Assembly (NCBI RefSeq): GCF_001469865.1
Contig: NZ_LOPV01000297.1
Location: 1 to 37,714 of the forward strand
DNA: 37,714 nt
DNA from: Haloferax profundi
Lineage (GTDB): Archaea; Halobacteriota; Halobacteria; Halobacteriales; Haloferacaceae
Direction of reading: 5' to 3'
Shown one piece after another: positions 15,191-22,737 of this stretch. Under the pieces are notes generated by a model that had not been told where the DNA came from, did no database searches, and saw nothing but the letters and a program-made list of their open reading frames with translations. The translations under genes were made by a program, and so were the position numbers. Within the stretch, counting starts at the first letter, position 1, and each line of letters opens with the position of its first letter.

Positions 15191-15972
15191 CACGCGACCC
15201 GAATCCGGACTGTGTCGCCCGGTTCGAGGCCGAACGCCTCGTCGCCACGGCCGTGGTTCACGTCGCACTCGACGTTGCCGTGACTTCCGACCGTGACCAG
15301 TCGCTCACCCCGCGCGACTGCCTCGAACGTGTGGCCGACGGGCGTCGGTTCGCCGTTCACCTCGACGGCGTCGTGGCCGCGGACGATGCCGCCGGGCAAG
15401 TTCGTGATACAGTTGCCGAAGTCGTCGACGACGAGGACTTCACCGGTCGCACCCGCGCCGTCCTCGGAGATATCAGGGGTCGGGAATCGGAGGTCGGTGA
15501 GCGACTCGGTTGGGATTGCCTCGAATCGCTCGATGGTGTCGAGCGAACCCGGTCCGACCTCGTGTGCGTCCGCCGCGGCGGGGGCGAAGACATCGCGGCC
15601 GTGAAACGTCGTGGACGCGGGGTCGGAGACGCGAATCTCGTAGGCGTCTACCGCCGGTTCTCCATCGAGTTCGTCGGCGATGCGGCGTGCTGGGGGCCGG
15701 AGCACGCCGTTGTCGGGGCCGACGAGGACGTGGTCGCCGACGCGGACGACGACTGCCCGGCGGTCAGTTCCGACACCGGGGTCGACGACAACGAGGTGGA
15801 CCGCAGGGGGGAAGTACGGAAGGGTCTCGCGCAGCCAGAATGCTGCTGCACGAACGTCCTGTCGCGGCAGGTCGTGTGCGACGTCGACGAGTCGGGCGTC
15901 GCTCCGCGAGAGGATGACGCCCTTCATCGCGGCGGGGTACGCCGACCCGAAGTCAGACGCGAGGGTAATCAT
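15190..15972 (-). CDS. SAM hydrolase / hydroxide adenosyltransferase (DUF62)
   Basis: A 260-residue member of the fluorinase/chlorinase-like DUF62 family. Archaeal members use water or hydroxide to split S-adenosylmethionine into adenosine and methionine. The N-terminal motif is ITLASDFGSAYPAAMKGVI, with the conserved Asp of SDFG at position 7, followed by VHLVVVDPGVGTDRRAVVV and VGPDNGVL, the DPGVG and GPDNG blocks that define the family. TTFHGRDVFAPAAA and LVVDDFGNCITN complete the core. ATG 15972 was chosen because the protein then begins directly with the first strand; it lies 1 nt after the nadM stop. Tight packing with nadM and the TRIC channel suggests one transcript. Confidence 0.88.
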   Translation of the reverse strand: MITLASDFGSAYPAAMKGVILSRSDARLVDVAHDLPRQDVRAAAFWLRETLPYFPPAVHLVVVDPGVGTDRRAVVVRVGDHVLVGPDNGVLRPPARRIADELDGEPAVDAYEIRVSDPASTTFHGRDVFAPAAADAHEVGPGSLDTIERFEAIPTESLTDLRFPTPDISEDGAGATGEVLVVDDFGNCITNLPGGIVRGHDAVEVNGEPTPVGHTFEAVARGERLVTVGSHGNVECDVNHGRGDEAFGLEPGDTVRIRVA

Positions 15973-15973
15973 C

Positions 15974-16525
15974 TCAACAGGGGTTCGAGTCGTCCTGGTC
16001 GTCGCTGCGCCCACGCTCCGAGCGGTCCGTGGCGGTGATACGCTGGATTCGCTCGATGCCGCCGATTTCGTGGACTACGTCGGCGACTTCGTCGGGGACG
16101 AGTGCTTCCCAGTCGCGGTCTTCTATCATCCGCTGGCGGACCTCGGTACCCTCCAGCACCTCGCGGTTGAACATGGGTGACTGTCGGACCTCGACGCCCG
16201 CCTCTTTGAACAGTTGGATGACGAGTGGGTTGTTCGAGTAGGCGACTTCGAACGCCGGCGACATCGACTGGACGTGGCTGACCCAGACGGAGTTCCGGTC
16301 CAGGTCTTCGATGGGAACCGCGTACGTCGTGATGTCGAAGTTCGAGACGGCCTTGTTGACCATCATGATTCGCTCGCCTGCCGTAAACGGGTTCCGCGGC
16401 GAGTGTGAGTCGCCGGCGGACCCGATACCGAGGACGAGTTCGTCGACCTCGGAGGCAATCTCTTCGACCATTCTGTGGTGGCCGTTGTGGTACGGTTGGA
16501 AACGGCCGATGTAGAACCCCCGCAT
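15974..16525 (-). CDS. nadM: Archaeal nicotinamide-nucleotide adenylyltransferase
   Basis: A 183-residue enzyme that joins NMN and ATP to give NAD+ and pyrophosphate. The N-terminus is MRGFYIGRFQPYHNGHHRMV, with the nucleotidyltransferase motif GRFQPYHNGH (H-x-G-H type, residues 7-16). The C-terminal motif FNREVLEGTEVRQRMIEDRDWEALVP contains the family's ISxTxIR-like block as EGTEVRQRM. The last 20 residues are polar and disordered. The promoter is at 16547-16560, so the message is probably leaderless. First gene of the coupled set with the SAM hydrolase and TRIC channel. Confidence 0.92.
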   Translation of the reverse strand: MRGFYIGRFQPYHNGHHRMVEEIASEVDELVLGIGSAGDSHSPRNPFTAGERIMMVNKAVSNFDITTYAVPIEDLDRNSVWVSHVQSMSPAFEVAYSNNPLVIQLFKEAGVEVRQSPMFNREVLEGTEVRQRMIEDRDWEALVPDEVADVVHEIGGIERIQRITATDRSERGRSDDQDDSNPC

Positions 16526-16546
16526 CGCTCGGGCGTTAGGTCGGAC

Positions 16547-16560
16547 TACTTATAAATACG
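16547..16560 (-). promoter_or_regulatory. TATA box of the nadM operon
   Basis: On the minus strand CGTATTTATAAGTA ends 21 bp before the nadM ATG, a strong TATA element at leaderless spacing. It is separated by about 90 bp from the divergent lonB promoter. Confidence 0.7.
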
Positions 16561-16645
16561 CCGAGTCGACGTAATTCCGGTATTCTGGTGGTAGGAGCGT
16601 CGAAACCCAACGATACGGCAAGGTACGCACGATGCAACCGGGGAG

Positions 16646-16656
16646 AAAGTATATCA
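16646..16656 (+). promoter_or_regulatory. TATA-like box of lonB
   Basis: AAAGTATATCA lies about 40 bp before ATG 16695, giving a predicted TSS near 16675-16680 and a leader of about 15-20 nt. This favours the ATG at 16695 over the in-frame ATG at 16632, which lies upstream of the box. Confidence 0.55.
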
Positions 16657-16694
16657 GGCGCAGGGCCCACATTAGAAGTAGCGACGACAGTTCT

Positions 16695-18776
16695 ATGAGT
16701 AACGATACGAATACCGACGACAGCCTCCCGGAGCAGGAGGACTCGCCCGCCGAGACCCCGTTCGACGGGGATATCGACGACGGGTCGGGTCTCCAGCGCG
16801 AGGAGGCCGAAGAGGTCGATAAGAAGACTATCGACGACCTCGGGAGCGACGTCGAAATCGAGGCCGACGTGGCCGACGACGTGGACGAAGACGACCTGCT
16901 CGGTGGTCTCCAGATAGAGTCCTCCGAAGAGATCACTGTCCCAGACCGACTCGTCGACCAGGTCATCGGACAGGAACACGCCCGCGACGTCATCATGAAG
17001 GCGGCCAAACAGCGCCGCCACGTCATGATGATTGGCTCCCCGGGGACGGGGAAGTCGATGCTCGCGAAGGCGATGTCTGAACTCCTTCCCCGTGAAGAGT
17101 TACAGGACGTTCTCGTCTACCACAACCCCGACGACGGCAACGCCCCGAAGGTCCGCACTGTCCCCGCGGGCAAGGGTGACCAGATTGTCGAGGCCCACAA
17201 AGAAGAGGCACGCAAGCGCAACCAGATGCGCTCGTTCCTCATGTGGATCATCATCGCAGTCGTGCTGGGCTACTCCCTCATCATCGCCCAGCAGGTCCTC
17301 CTGGGTATCCTCGCTGCGGGTATCATCTATCTTGCATTCCGCTATGGTTCCCGCGGCAGCGACGCGATGGTCCCGAACCTCATCGTGAACAACGCCGACC
17401 AGAAGGCCGCGCCGTTCCAGGACGCGACCGGTGCCCACGCGGGTGCCCTGCTCGGTGACGTCCGTCACGACCCCTTCCAGTCCGGTGGGATGGAGACGCC
17501 GAGCCACGACCGTGTGGAACCCGGTGCCATCCACAAGGCAAACAAGGGCGTCCTGTTCATCGACGAGATCAACACGCTCGACGTGCGCAGCCAGCAGCAC
17601 CTGATGACGGCGATTCAGGAAGGCGAGTTCGGCATCACCGGCCAGTCCGAGCGTTCCTCGGGTGCGATGGTCCAGACCGAACCCGTCCCGACTGACTTCA
17701 TCATGATTGCGGCGGGTAACCTCGACGCGATGGAGAACATGCACCCCGCACTCCGGTCCCGTATCAAAGGGTACGGGTACGAGGTGTACATGGACGACAC
17801 CATCGAGGACTCCCCCGAGATGCGCCGCAAGTACGCACGCTTCGTGGCGCAGGAAGTCTCGAACGACGGCCGTCTCCCGCACTTCACCGAAGAGGCAATC
17901 GAGGAGGTCATCCTCGAAGCCCGTCGGCGTGCCGGCCGCAAGGGTCACCTGACCCTCGAATTCCGTAACCTCGGTGGGCTGGTCCGCGTCGCAGGCGACA
18001 TCGCCCGCGGCGAGAACGCGGAGTACACCACCCGCGACCACGTGCTGCAAGCCAAGCGCCGTGCGCGCTCCATCGAGCAGCAGATTGCCGACCAGTACAT
18101 CCAGCGCCGCAAGGACTACGAACTCTCGGTCAACGACGGGTTCGTCACCGGCCGTGTCAACGGCCTCGCCGTCATGGGCGAGGACTCCGGTATCATGCTC
18201 CCCGTGATGGCAGAAGTCACGCCATCGCAAGGACCGGGTCGCGTCATCGCGACCGGCCAACTCAAGGAGATGGCCGAAGAGTCCGTCCAGAACGTGTCCG
18301 CCATCATCAAGAAGTTCTCCAACCAGGACCTCTCCGAGATGGACGTGCACGTGCAGTTCGTCCAGACCGGCCAGCAAGGTGTCGACGGCGACTCCGCGTC
18401 CATCACGGTCGCGACCGCCGTCATCTCCGCGCTGGAAGACATCCCCATCGACCAGTCGGTCGCCATGACCGGTTCGCTGTCGGTGCGCGGTGACGTGCTT
18501 CCCGTCGGCGGTGTCACCCACAAGATCGAAGCCGCCGCGAAGGCTGGCTGTGACACGGTCATCATCCCTGCTGCCAACGAGCAGGACGTGATGATCGAAG
18601 ACGAGTACAAGGAGATGATCGACATCATCCCCGTCTCGCACATCAGCGAGGTTCTCGAAGTCGCCCTCGAAGGCGAACCCGAGAAGGATTCGCTCGTCGA
18701 CCGCCTCAAGAGCATCACTGGCTCGGCCCTCAACAAGGGCAAGGGCGTCGGGCCCTCGAGCCCCAGCCCGCAGTAA
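16695..18776 (+). CDS. lonB: Membrane-anchored ATP-dependent protease LonB
   Basis: A 693-residue AAA+ Lon protease of the archaeal B type, essential for protein turnover in Haloferax. The N-terminus (1-80) is very acidic. Walker A is GSPGTGKS (114-121). Two transmembrane helices sit inside the AAA module (LMWIIIAVVLGYSLIIAQQV and LLGILAAGIIYLAFRYG), placing the complex on the cytoplasmic face of the membrane. Walker B is GVLFIDEINTL. The protease domain has the Ser-Lys dyad: S567 in DGDSASIT and K610 in GGVTHKIEAA, 43 residues apart as in bacterial Lon. A CPBP protease gene starts 6 bp after the stop. The start at 16695 follows from promoter position and family length. Confidence 0.95.
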   Translation: MSNDTNTDDSLPEQEDSPAETPFDGDIDDGSGLQREEAEEVDKKTIDDLGSDVEIEADVADDVDEDDLLGGLQIESSEEITVPDRLVDQVIGQEHARDVIMKAAKQRRHVMMIGSPGTGKSMLAKAMSELLPREELQDVLVYHNPDDGNAPKVRTVPAGKGDQIVEAHKEEARKRNQMRSFLMWIIIAVVLGYSLIIAQQVLLGILAAGIIYLAFRYGSRGSDAMVPNLIVNNADQKAAPFQDATGAHAGALLGDVRHDPFQSGGMETPSHDRVEPGAIHKANKGVLFIDEINTLDVRSQQHLMTAIQEGEFGITGQSERSSGAMVQTEPVPTDFIMIAAGNLDAMENMHPALRSRIKGYGYEVYMDDTIEDSPEMRRKYARFVAQEVSNDGRLPHFTEEAIEEVILEARRRAGRKGHLTLEFRNLGGLVRVAGDIARGENAEYTTRDHVLQAKRRARSIEQQIADQYIQRRKDYELSVNDGFVTGRVNGLAVMGEDSGIMLPVMAEVTPSQGPGRVIATGQLKEMAEESVQNVSAIIKKFSNQDLSEMDVHVQFVQTGQQGVDGDSASITVATAVISALEDIPIDQSVAMTGSLSVRGDVLPVGGVTHKIEAAAKAGCDTVIIPAANEQDVMIEDEYKEMIDIIPVSHISEVLEVALEGEPEKDSLVDRLKSITGSALNKGKGVGPSSPSPQ

Positions 18777-18782
18777 CGCGGG

Positions 18783-19634
18783 ATGACCGACTGGGCGGCG
18801 TTTACGGGCTTCACTGGCCTCGTTCTCGTCGTCCTTCTCTCTTTCGCATACGTCTCACGAGGCGTTCCTCACGGAGACGGTGCGTCGGTTTCTTTCGACG
18901 ACAACCCCGACCGAGAGACGTCGCTGGACGGGTCTCGGAACGATGTCGAACTCGACGGCGACGAATTAGTCTCGGCAGCGACCACCGAGAACGTCGTCGA
19001 CGGGGTGTCGTCCACACCGATAGTCCCGACACCCGACTCGGCGGCCGTCTCTTCGGACCTCCCGACGCACCTTCTCATCGCCAACGTCGCCGTCTCACAG
19101 GCGCTGTTGGGCGCGTTCTTGGCACTCGGTGCGTGGTACGCTGAAATCCCGTCAGCAGCCCTCGGCATCTCTGCCGGCGACGTTCCGACGAAACTCGGTG
19201 TTGGACTCGCCCTCGGACTCGGCCTGTACGCGGCGAATCGCGTCGGGTCGTCGCTCAGTCGGCAGTTCGGCTTCACTCCCGACGAGGCGCTTCGGGAGTC
19301 GCTCACGCCAGAGTCACGGGCAGGGTGGGTGTTGCTGCTCTTCGTCGCTCTGCCACTCATCGCTGGGTTCGAAGAACTGCTGTTCCGTGGGGCACTCGTC
19401 GGTGCCGTCGCCGTCGGGTTCGACGTGTCGCCGTGGCTGATGGCGGCCGTGTCGTCGGCGGCGTTCGGGGCCGGACACAGTGCACAGGGCCGACTCGGTA
19501 TCGTCGTCACTGGCCTCCTCGGATTCGTCCTCGCAGCGGCGTTCGTCCTCACACAAAGCCTCCTCGTGGTCGTCGTCGCTCACTATCTGGTGAACGCGCT
19601 GGAGTTCGTGGGGAACGAACTCTTCGGCTGGTAG
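18783..19634 (+). CDS. CPBP family intramembrane metalloprotease
   Basis: A 283-residue membrane protein of the CPBP (Abi/Rce1-like) family. One N-terminal helix (FTGLVLVVLLSFAYVS) leads into an acidic linker of about 65 residues, then a cluster of helices from residue 96. The glutamic protease motifs are present: FEELLFRGAL (E197, E198, R202), FGAGHSAQ (H232) and a final HYLVNALEF. Homologues process prenylated or bacteriocin-related substrates; no substrate can be named here. The gene starts 6 bp after lonB, so the two membrane proteases are almost certainly co-transcribed. Confidence 0.88.
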   Translation: MTDWAAFTGFTGLVLVVLLSFAYVSRGVPHGDGASVSFDDNPDRETSLDGSRNDVELDGDELVSAATTENVVDGVSSTPIVPTPDSAAVSSDLPTHLLIANVAVSQALLGAFLALGAWYAEIPSAALGISAGDVPTKLGVGLALGLGLYAANRVGSSLSRQFGFTPDEALRESLTPESRAGWVLLLFVALPLIAGFEELLFRGALVGAVAVGFDVSPWLMAAVSSAAFGAGHSAQGRLGIVVTGLLGFVLAAAFVLTQSLLVVVVAHYLVNALEFVGNELFGW

Positions 19635-19702
19635 TCATCGACTGAACTCTCTCGGCCCCTCCGCGGGGATGCGTTCAAGTGTGCAGGCCACACGTATCCA
19701 GT

Positions 19703-20041
19703 ATGGACATCGACACGAGGGTGCTGACGCAGGCGGGACTCATCGGCTATCTCGTCCTCGTCGTCGCATCGCTACTCACGGGGAACCCGACACTGCAGTT
19801 CGCGGCAGACGCCGCCTTCGGTGTCGTCGCTATCCTCCTCGGCATCGTCACGCTCCAGATTCCGGTGAGCGGACAGCTAAAGTACATCGCCGGTGGCGGG
19901 TTCCTGCTCGCCGGCATCGCGCAGTTCGTCGAACTCGCGACGGGGCTCCAATCGATTGCCTTCGCGAGTACGTTGTTCCTCCTCGCTGGCCTACTCGGCT
20001 ATCTCGCACTTCGGCGGCAGACCGACGCGGCACCGTTCTAA
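19703..20041 (+). CDS. Hypothetical four-helix membrane protein
   Basis: A 112-residue, mostly hydrophobic protein with four predicted membrane segments: AGLIGYLVLVVASLLTG, AFGVVAILLGIVTLQI, YIAGGGFLLAGIAQFVELA and IAFASTLFLLAGLLGYLAL. The ends are short and polar. No family is recognised. ATG 19703 was chosen because a GTTCAAGTG element lies about 25 bp upstream and the protein begins MDIDTRVLTQAG; an in-frame upstream start would add eight unlikely residues. It follows the lonB/CPBP pair after 68 bp and may belong to that transcript. Confidence 0.7.
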   Translation: MDIDTRVLTQAGLIGYLVLVVASLLTGNPTLQFAADAAFGVVAILLGIVTLQIPVSGQLKYIAGGGFLLAGIAQFVELATGLQSIAFASTLFLLAGLLGYLALRRQTDAAPF

Positions 20042-20097
20042 GTCTATCTTTCGCTCTCTGAGAAGACGTGTGTGAGGGGCAGTGAGACGCTCTCGAT

Positions 20098-20553
20098 TTA
20101 GAGTCCCTCTGCGCGGCGGAGGGCCTCGGCAACGTCGTCGGGTGCGGCACTCGGGCCGTCTCGAATGCGGTGGTCGGGGATGACGACGGGAATCGGATTC
20201 GCCGCGAGTGCCCGCCGAGCCGTCTCTTTCGACTCGTCGTCTTCGGGGTCTAATCCGGCCATCCGAACGAGCAGTCCGAGGTCGACCGTCTCGCCTCGGG
20301 GGACGTTTCGGACTGCTTCGAGCACGCGTCGCTGGTCCGTAGGGACGGTGAGACCGATTGGAATCCCGGAAAGGTCCACCTCCACCCCGTCTATCGCGTC
20401 GAGAACTGCATCCAGATGTGCGTTGTCGTGTTCGGCATCGTCTGGGATTTCGTCCGGGAACGAGACGCTGATGAGTTTCCCGCTGACGACGCCCACCTGT
20501 ACCACTCGGTTGAGCGTCGACGATTCGCGAGCGTAGATTCCAGAGACGTCCAT
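20098..20553 (-). CDS. MGMT-fold protein lacking the acceptor cysteine (ATL-like)
   Basis: A 151-residue protein of the O6-alkylguanine-DNA alkyltransferase fold. The N-terminal part (1-65) resembles the family's strand-rich cap. The C-terminal DNA-binding HTH appears as VPTDQRRVLEAVRNVPRGETVDLGLLVRMAGL. The active-site region reads NPIPVVIPDHRIRDGPSAAP: the universal PCHR is PDHR, with aspartate at residue 127. The G-x-F/Y-G loop is also lost. It cannot transfer an alkyl group to cysteine; like known alkyltransferase-like (ATL) proteins, which usually carry tryptophan there, it may bind damaged DNA, or have another role. It is divergent from trpC; a true Ogt lies on the other side of the trp operon. 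Confidence 0.8.
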   Translation of the reverse strand: MDVSGIYARESSTLNRVVQVGVVSGKLISVSFPDEIPDDAEHDNAHLDAVLDAIDGVEVDLSGIPIGLTVPTDQRRVLEAVRNVPRGETVDLGLLVRMAGLDPEDDESKETARRALAANPIPVVIPDHRIRDGPSAAPDDVAEALRRAEGL

Positions 20554-20683
20554 GTATTCGGGTGTTCACGCCGGACGCTTGACCCTTCCGGCGAGTCCTC
20601 GGTCTGTCGGCCCGCAGTCTGCTGGTTTCCCTGTCCCGCGGGCGCGTACGCGAGAGAAGGTGAGTGTCCCCGCCGACGCAAGC

Positions 20684-20713
20684 CTTATGTACAGATGAGT
20701 TCGTTAGTGTACA
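20684..20713 (+). promoter_or_regulatory. trpC core promoter with paired TGTACA boxes
   Basis: The TATA-like CTTATGTA (20684-20691) is about 27-33 bp upstream of the ATG at 20717. TGTACA occurs at 20688-20693, overlapping the TATA box, and again at 20708-20713, at the expected start of transcription. The 20-bp offset places both on the same face of the helix. TGTACA is the TRP-box hexamer bound by TrpY in Methanothermobacter (established there); its function here is inferred. Confidence 0.55.
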
Positions 20714-20716
20714 TCA

Positions 20717-21478
20717 ATGAACGCTAGCGGAGACGAATTAGCTCCCGAAGTGCGTGCCATCTTAGACGCCGCACAGGAGCGACCGGGCGGCGACACGCGC
20801 GTCTCGGTCGATGCGCGGTCGTTCCCTGACGCCGTCGAGGAGACGGTGGCCGACGGTCGAATCCCGGTCATCGCCGAAGTGAAACCGACCAGTCCGACGA
20901 CCGAGGGTGTCCGCGACGACGACCCGGTCGAACTGGCCCGCGAGATGGTCGCCGGCGGGGCGACAGCGCTGTCGGTTCTCACCGAACCCGAACACTTCGG
21001 GGGAACGACCGACTCGCTTCGCCGTATTCGCGACGCGGTGGACGTTCCCGTCCTCCGGAAGGACTTCGTCGTGCGCGAGGAACAACTCGACGCGGTCGAA
21101 TCTGACCTCGTGCTTCTCATCGCTCGGTTCGTTGGTGACGACCTCTCAGACCTCGTCGAAGCGGCCCGCGAACGCGGGTTCCAACCCCTCGTCGAAGTCC
21201 ACACCCGCGACGAACTCGTCGCGGCCCTCGCGGCGGGTGCGGACATCGTCGGAATCAACAACCGTGACCTCGGCAAACTCGACGTCGACCTCGGCACGTT
21301 CGAAGAACTCGCACCCGAAGTCCCCGACGACGTGCTCCTCGTCGCAGAGAGCGGCGTGAAGACCACAGACGACGTTCGGCGGATGCGCGAGGCCGGTGCC
21401 GATGCCCTCCTCGTCGGGACGGCCATCATGGACGGCGACGTGCGACAGAACACACACGCTCTTTCCACACCAACATGA
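20717..21478 (+). CDS. trpC: Indole-3-glycerol-phosphate synthase
   Basis: A 253-residue TIM-barrel enzyme catalysing the ring closure that makes indole-3-glycerol phosphate from CdRP in tryptophan synthesis. The active-site blocks are intact: [11 protein letters not shown] (K56), [40 protein letters not shown] and LLVAESGV, followed by the phosphate-binding [11 protein letters not shown]. First gene of trpCBA, the order known in H. volcanii. ATG 20717 fits a leaderless start relative to the promoter. The stop overlaps trpB by 4 nt (ATGA). Confidence 0.95.
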   Translation: MNASGDELAPEVRAILDAAQERPGGDTRVSVDARSFPDAVEETVADGRIPVIAEVKPTSPTTEGVRDDDPVELAREMVAGGATALSVLTEPEHFGGTTDSLRRIRDAVDVPVLRKDFVVREEQLDAVESDLVLLIARFVGDDLSDLVEAARERGFQPLVEVHTRDELVAALAAGADIVGINNRDLGKLDVDLGTFEELAPEVPDDVLLVAESGVKTTDDVRRMREAGADALLVGTAIMDGDVRQNTHALSTPT

Positions 21479-22737
21479 GTACAGACGGAAAATTCGGCGA
21501 CTACGGCGGACAGTACGTTCCCGAGGCCCTGATGCCGGCCATCGAGGAACTCGAAGACGCGTACGAACGATACGTCCTGGGGAACGAAGACGGGTTCATG
21601 GACGAGTTCCGCACGCGACTCCGGGAGTTCGGCGGGCGACCCACGCCGCTCCAACGTGCGGACCGTCTCTCGGAGCGATACGACCGCGAGGTGTACCTCA
21701 AGCGCGAGGACCTCGTCCACGGCGGGGCCCACAAACTCAACAACGCTCTCGGGCAGGTCTTGCTCGCGAAGTACATGGGGAAAGACCGCATCATCGCCGA
21801 GACGGGTGCCGGCCAACACGGGACGGCGACGGCGATGGCGTGCGCGCACCTCGACGTGCCCTGTGAAATCTACATGGGCGAACGCGACATCAACCGCCAA
21901 CGCCCCAACGTCTTCCGGATGAAACTCAACGGTTCCGAAGTCAACCCCGTGACCGTCGGCCGTGGGACACTCAAAGAGGCCATCTCGGAGACGATGCGCG
22001 ACTGGGCGACGAACGTCGAAGACACCCACTACGTCATCGGGTCCGTCGTCGGCCCCCACCCGTTCCCGAGTATGGTTCGCGACTTCCAGTCGGTCATCTC
22101 CGAGGAAGCGCGGACCCAGGCCCGCGAGAAGATGGGTCGACTCCCCGACTCGGTCCTCGCGTGCGCCGGCGGCGGGTCGAACACGATGGGTGCGTTCGCC
22201 GAGTTCGTCGACGACGACGAGACGGCACTCTACGCCGTCGAGGCGGGCGGGTCGACGCTCGACGTCGACGAAGAAGCGGGTGTTGCCCCCAACTCCGCCT
22301 CCCTCACTACCGGGAGCGAGGGCATCCTCCACGGCGCTCGAACCACCATCTTACAGGACCACGACGGCCAGATTATGGAGTCGCACTCTATCTCCTCTGG
22401 CCTCGACTACGCCGGCGTCGGCCCGGAACTCGCCTACCTCGTCGATACCGGCCGTGTCACTGCGGTCAACGTCGGTGACGACGACGCCTTGACTGCGTTC
22501 CACCGCCTCTCACAGATGGAAGGAATCATCCCCGCGCTGGAGACGGCACACGCATTCGGCTACCTCGAACGCGTGGCAGGCCCAGACGCGACAGGTGAAC
22601 ACGACGGCCTCGGTGAGTTCGTCGTGGTCAACGTCTCCGGGCGCGGGGACAAGGACCTCGAATCAGCTATCGAAGAGACGTACGAGCGCGATATCGACAT
22701 CGCGCCGAACATGGACGAATTCACGGGGGGCCTGTGA
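21475..22737 (+). CDS. trpB: Tryptophan synthase beta subunit
   Basis: A 420-residue PLP enzyme that condenses indole with serine to give tryptophan. It opens [21 protein letters not shown], the TrpB1-type N-terminus. The PLP lysine is K87 in [12 protein letters not shown]; the phosphate-binding loop is [12 protein letters not shown], and EDLVHGGAH precedes the lysine. [20 protein letters not shown] and [15 protein letters not shown] are diagnostic TrpB blocks. The C-terminus carries [13 protein letters not shown], the PLP-ring contact. The start overlaps the trpC stop, and its own stop (TGATG) overlaps trpA, so synthesis of the two subunits should be balanced by coupling. Confidence 0.96.
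   Translation: MSTDGKFGDYGGQYVPEALMPAIEELEDAYERYVLGNEDGFMDEFRTRLREFGGRPTPLQRADRLSERYDREVYLKREDLVHGGAHKLNNALGQVLLAKYMGKDRIIAETGAGQHGTATAMACAHLDVPCEIYMGERDINRQRPNVFRMKLNGSEVNPVTVGRGTLKEAISETMRDWATNVEDTHYVIGSVVGPHPFPSMVRDFQSVISEEARTQAREKMGRLPDSVLACAGGGSNTMGAFAEFVDDDETALYAVEAGGSTLDVDEEAGVAPNSASLTTGSEGILHGARTTILQDHDGQIMESHSISSGLDYAGVGPELAYLVDTGRVTAVNVGDDDALTAFHRLSQMEGIIPALETAHAFGYLERVAGPDATGEHDGLGEFVVVNVSGRGDKDLESAIEETYERDIDIAPNMDEFTGGL

Noticed and set aside
17100-18641. 513-codon ORF antisense to lonB
   Set aside because: It lies fully within the lonB coding sequence and its composition mirrors the codon use of the sense gene. No motif was recognised.
20704-22332. 542-codon ORF on the minus strand opposite trpC/trpB
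   Set aside because: Its translation is the mirror of highly conserved trp genes, with Arg/Ser-rich or Val/Gly/Asp-rich runs and no family resemblance. It is a GC-rich shadow frame.
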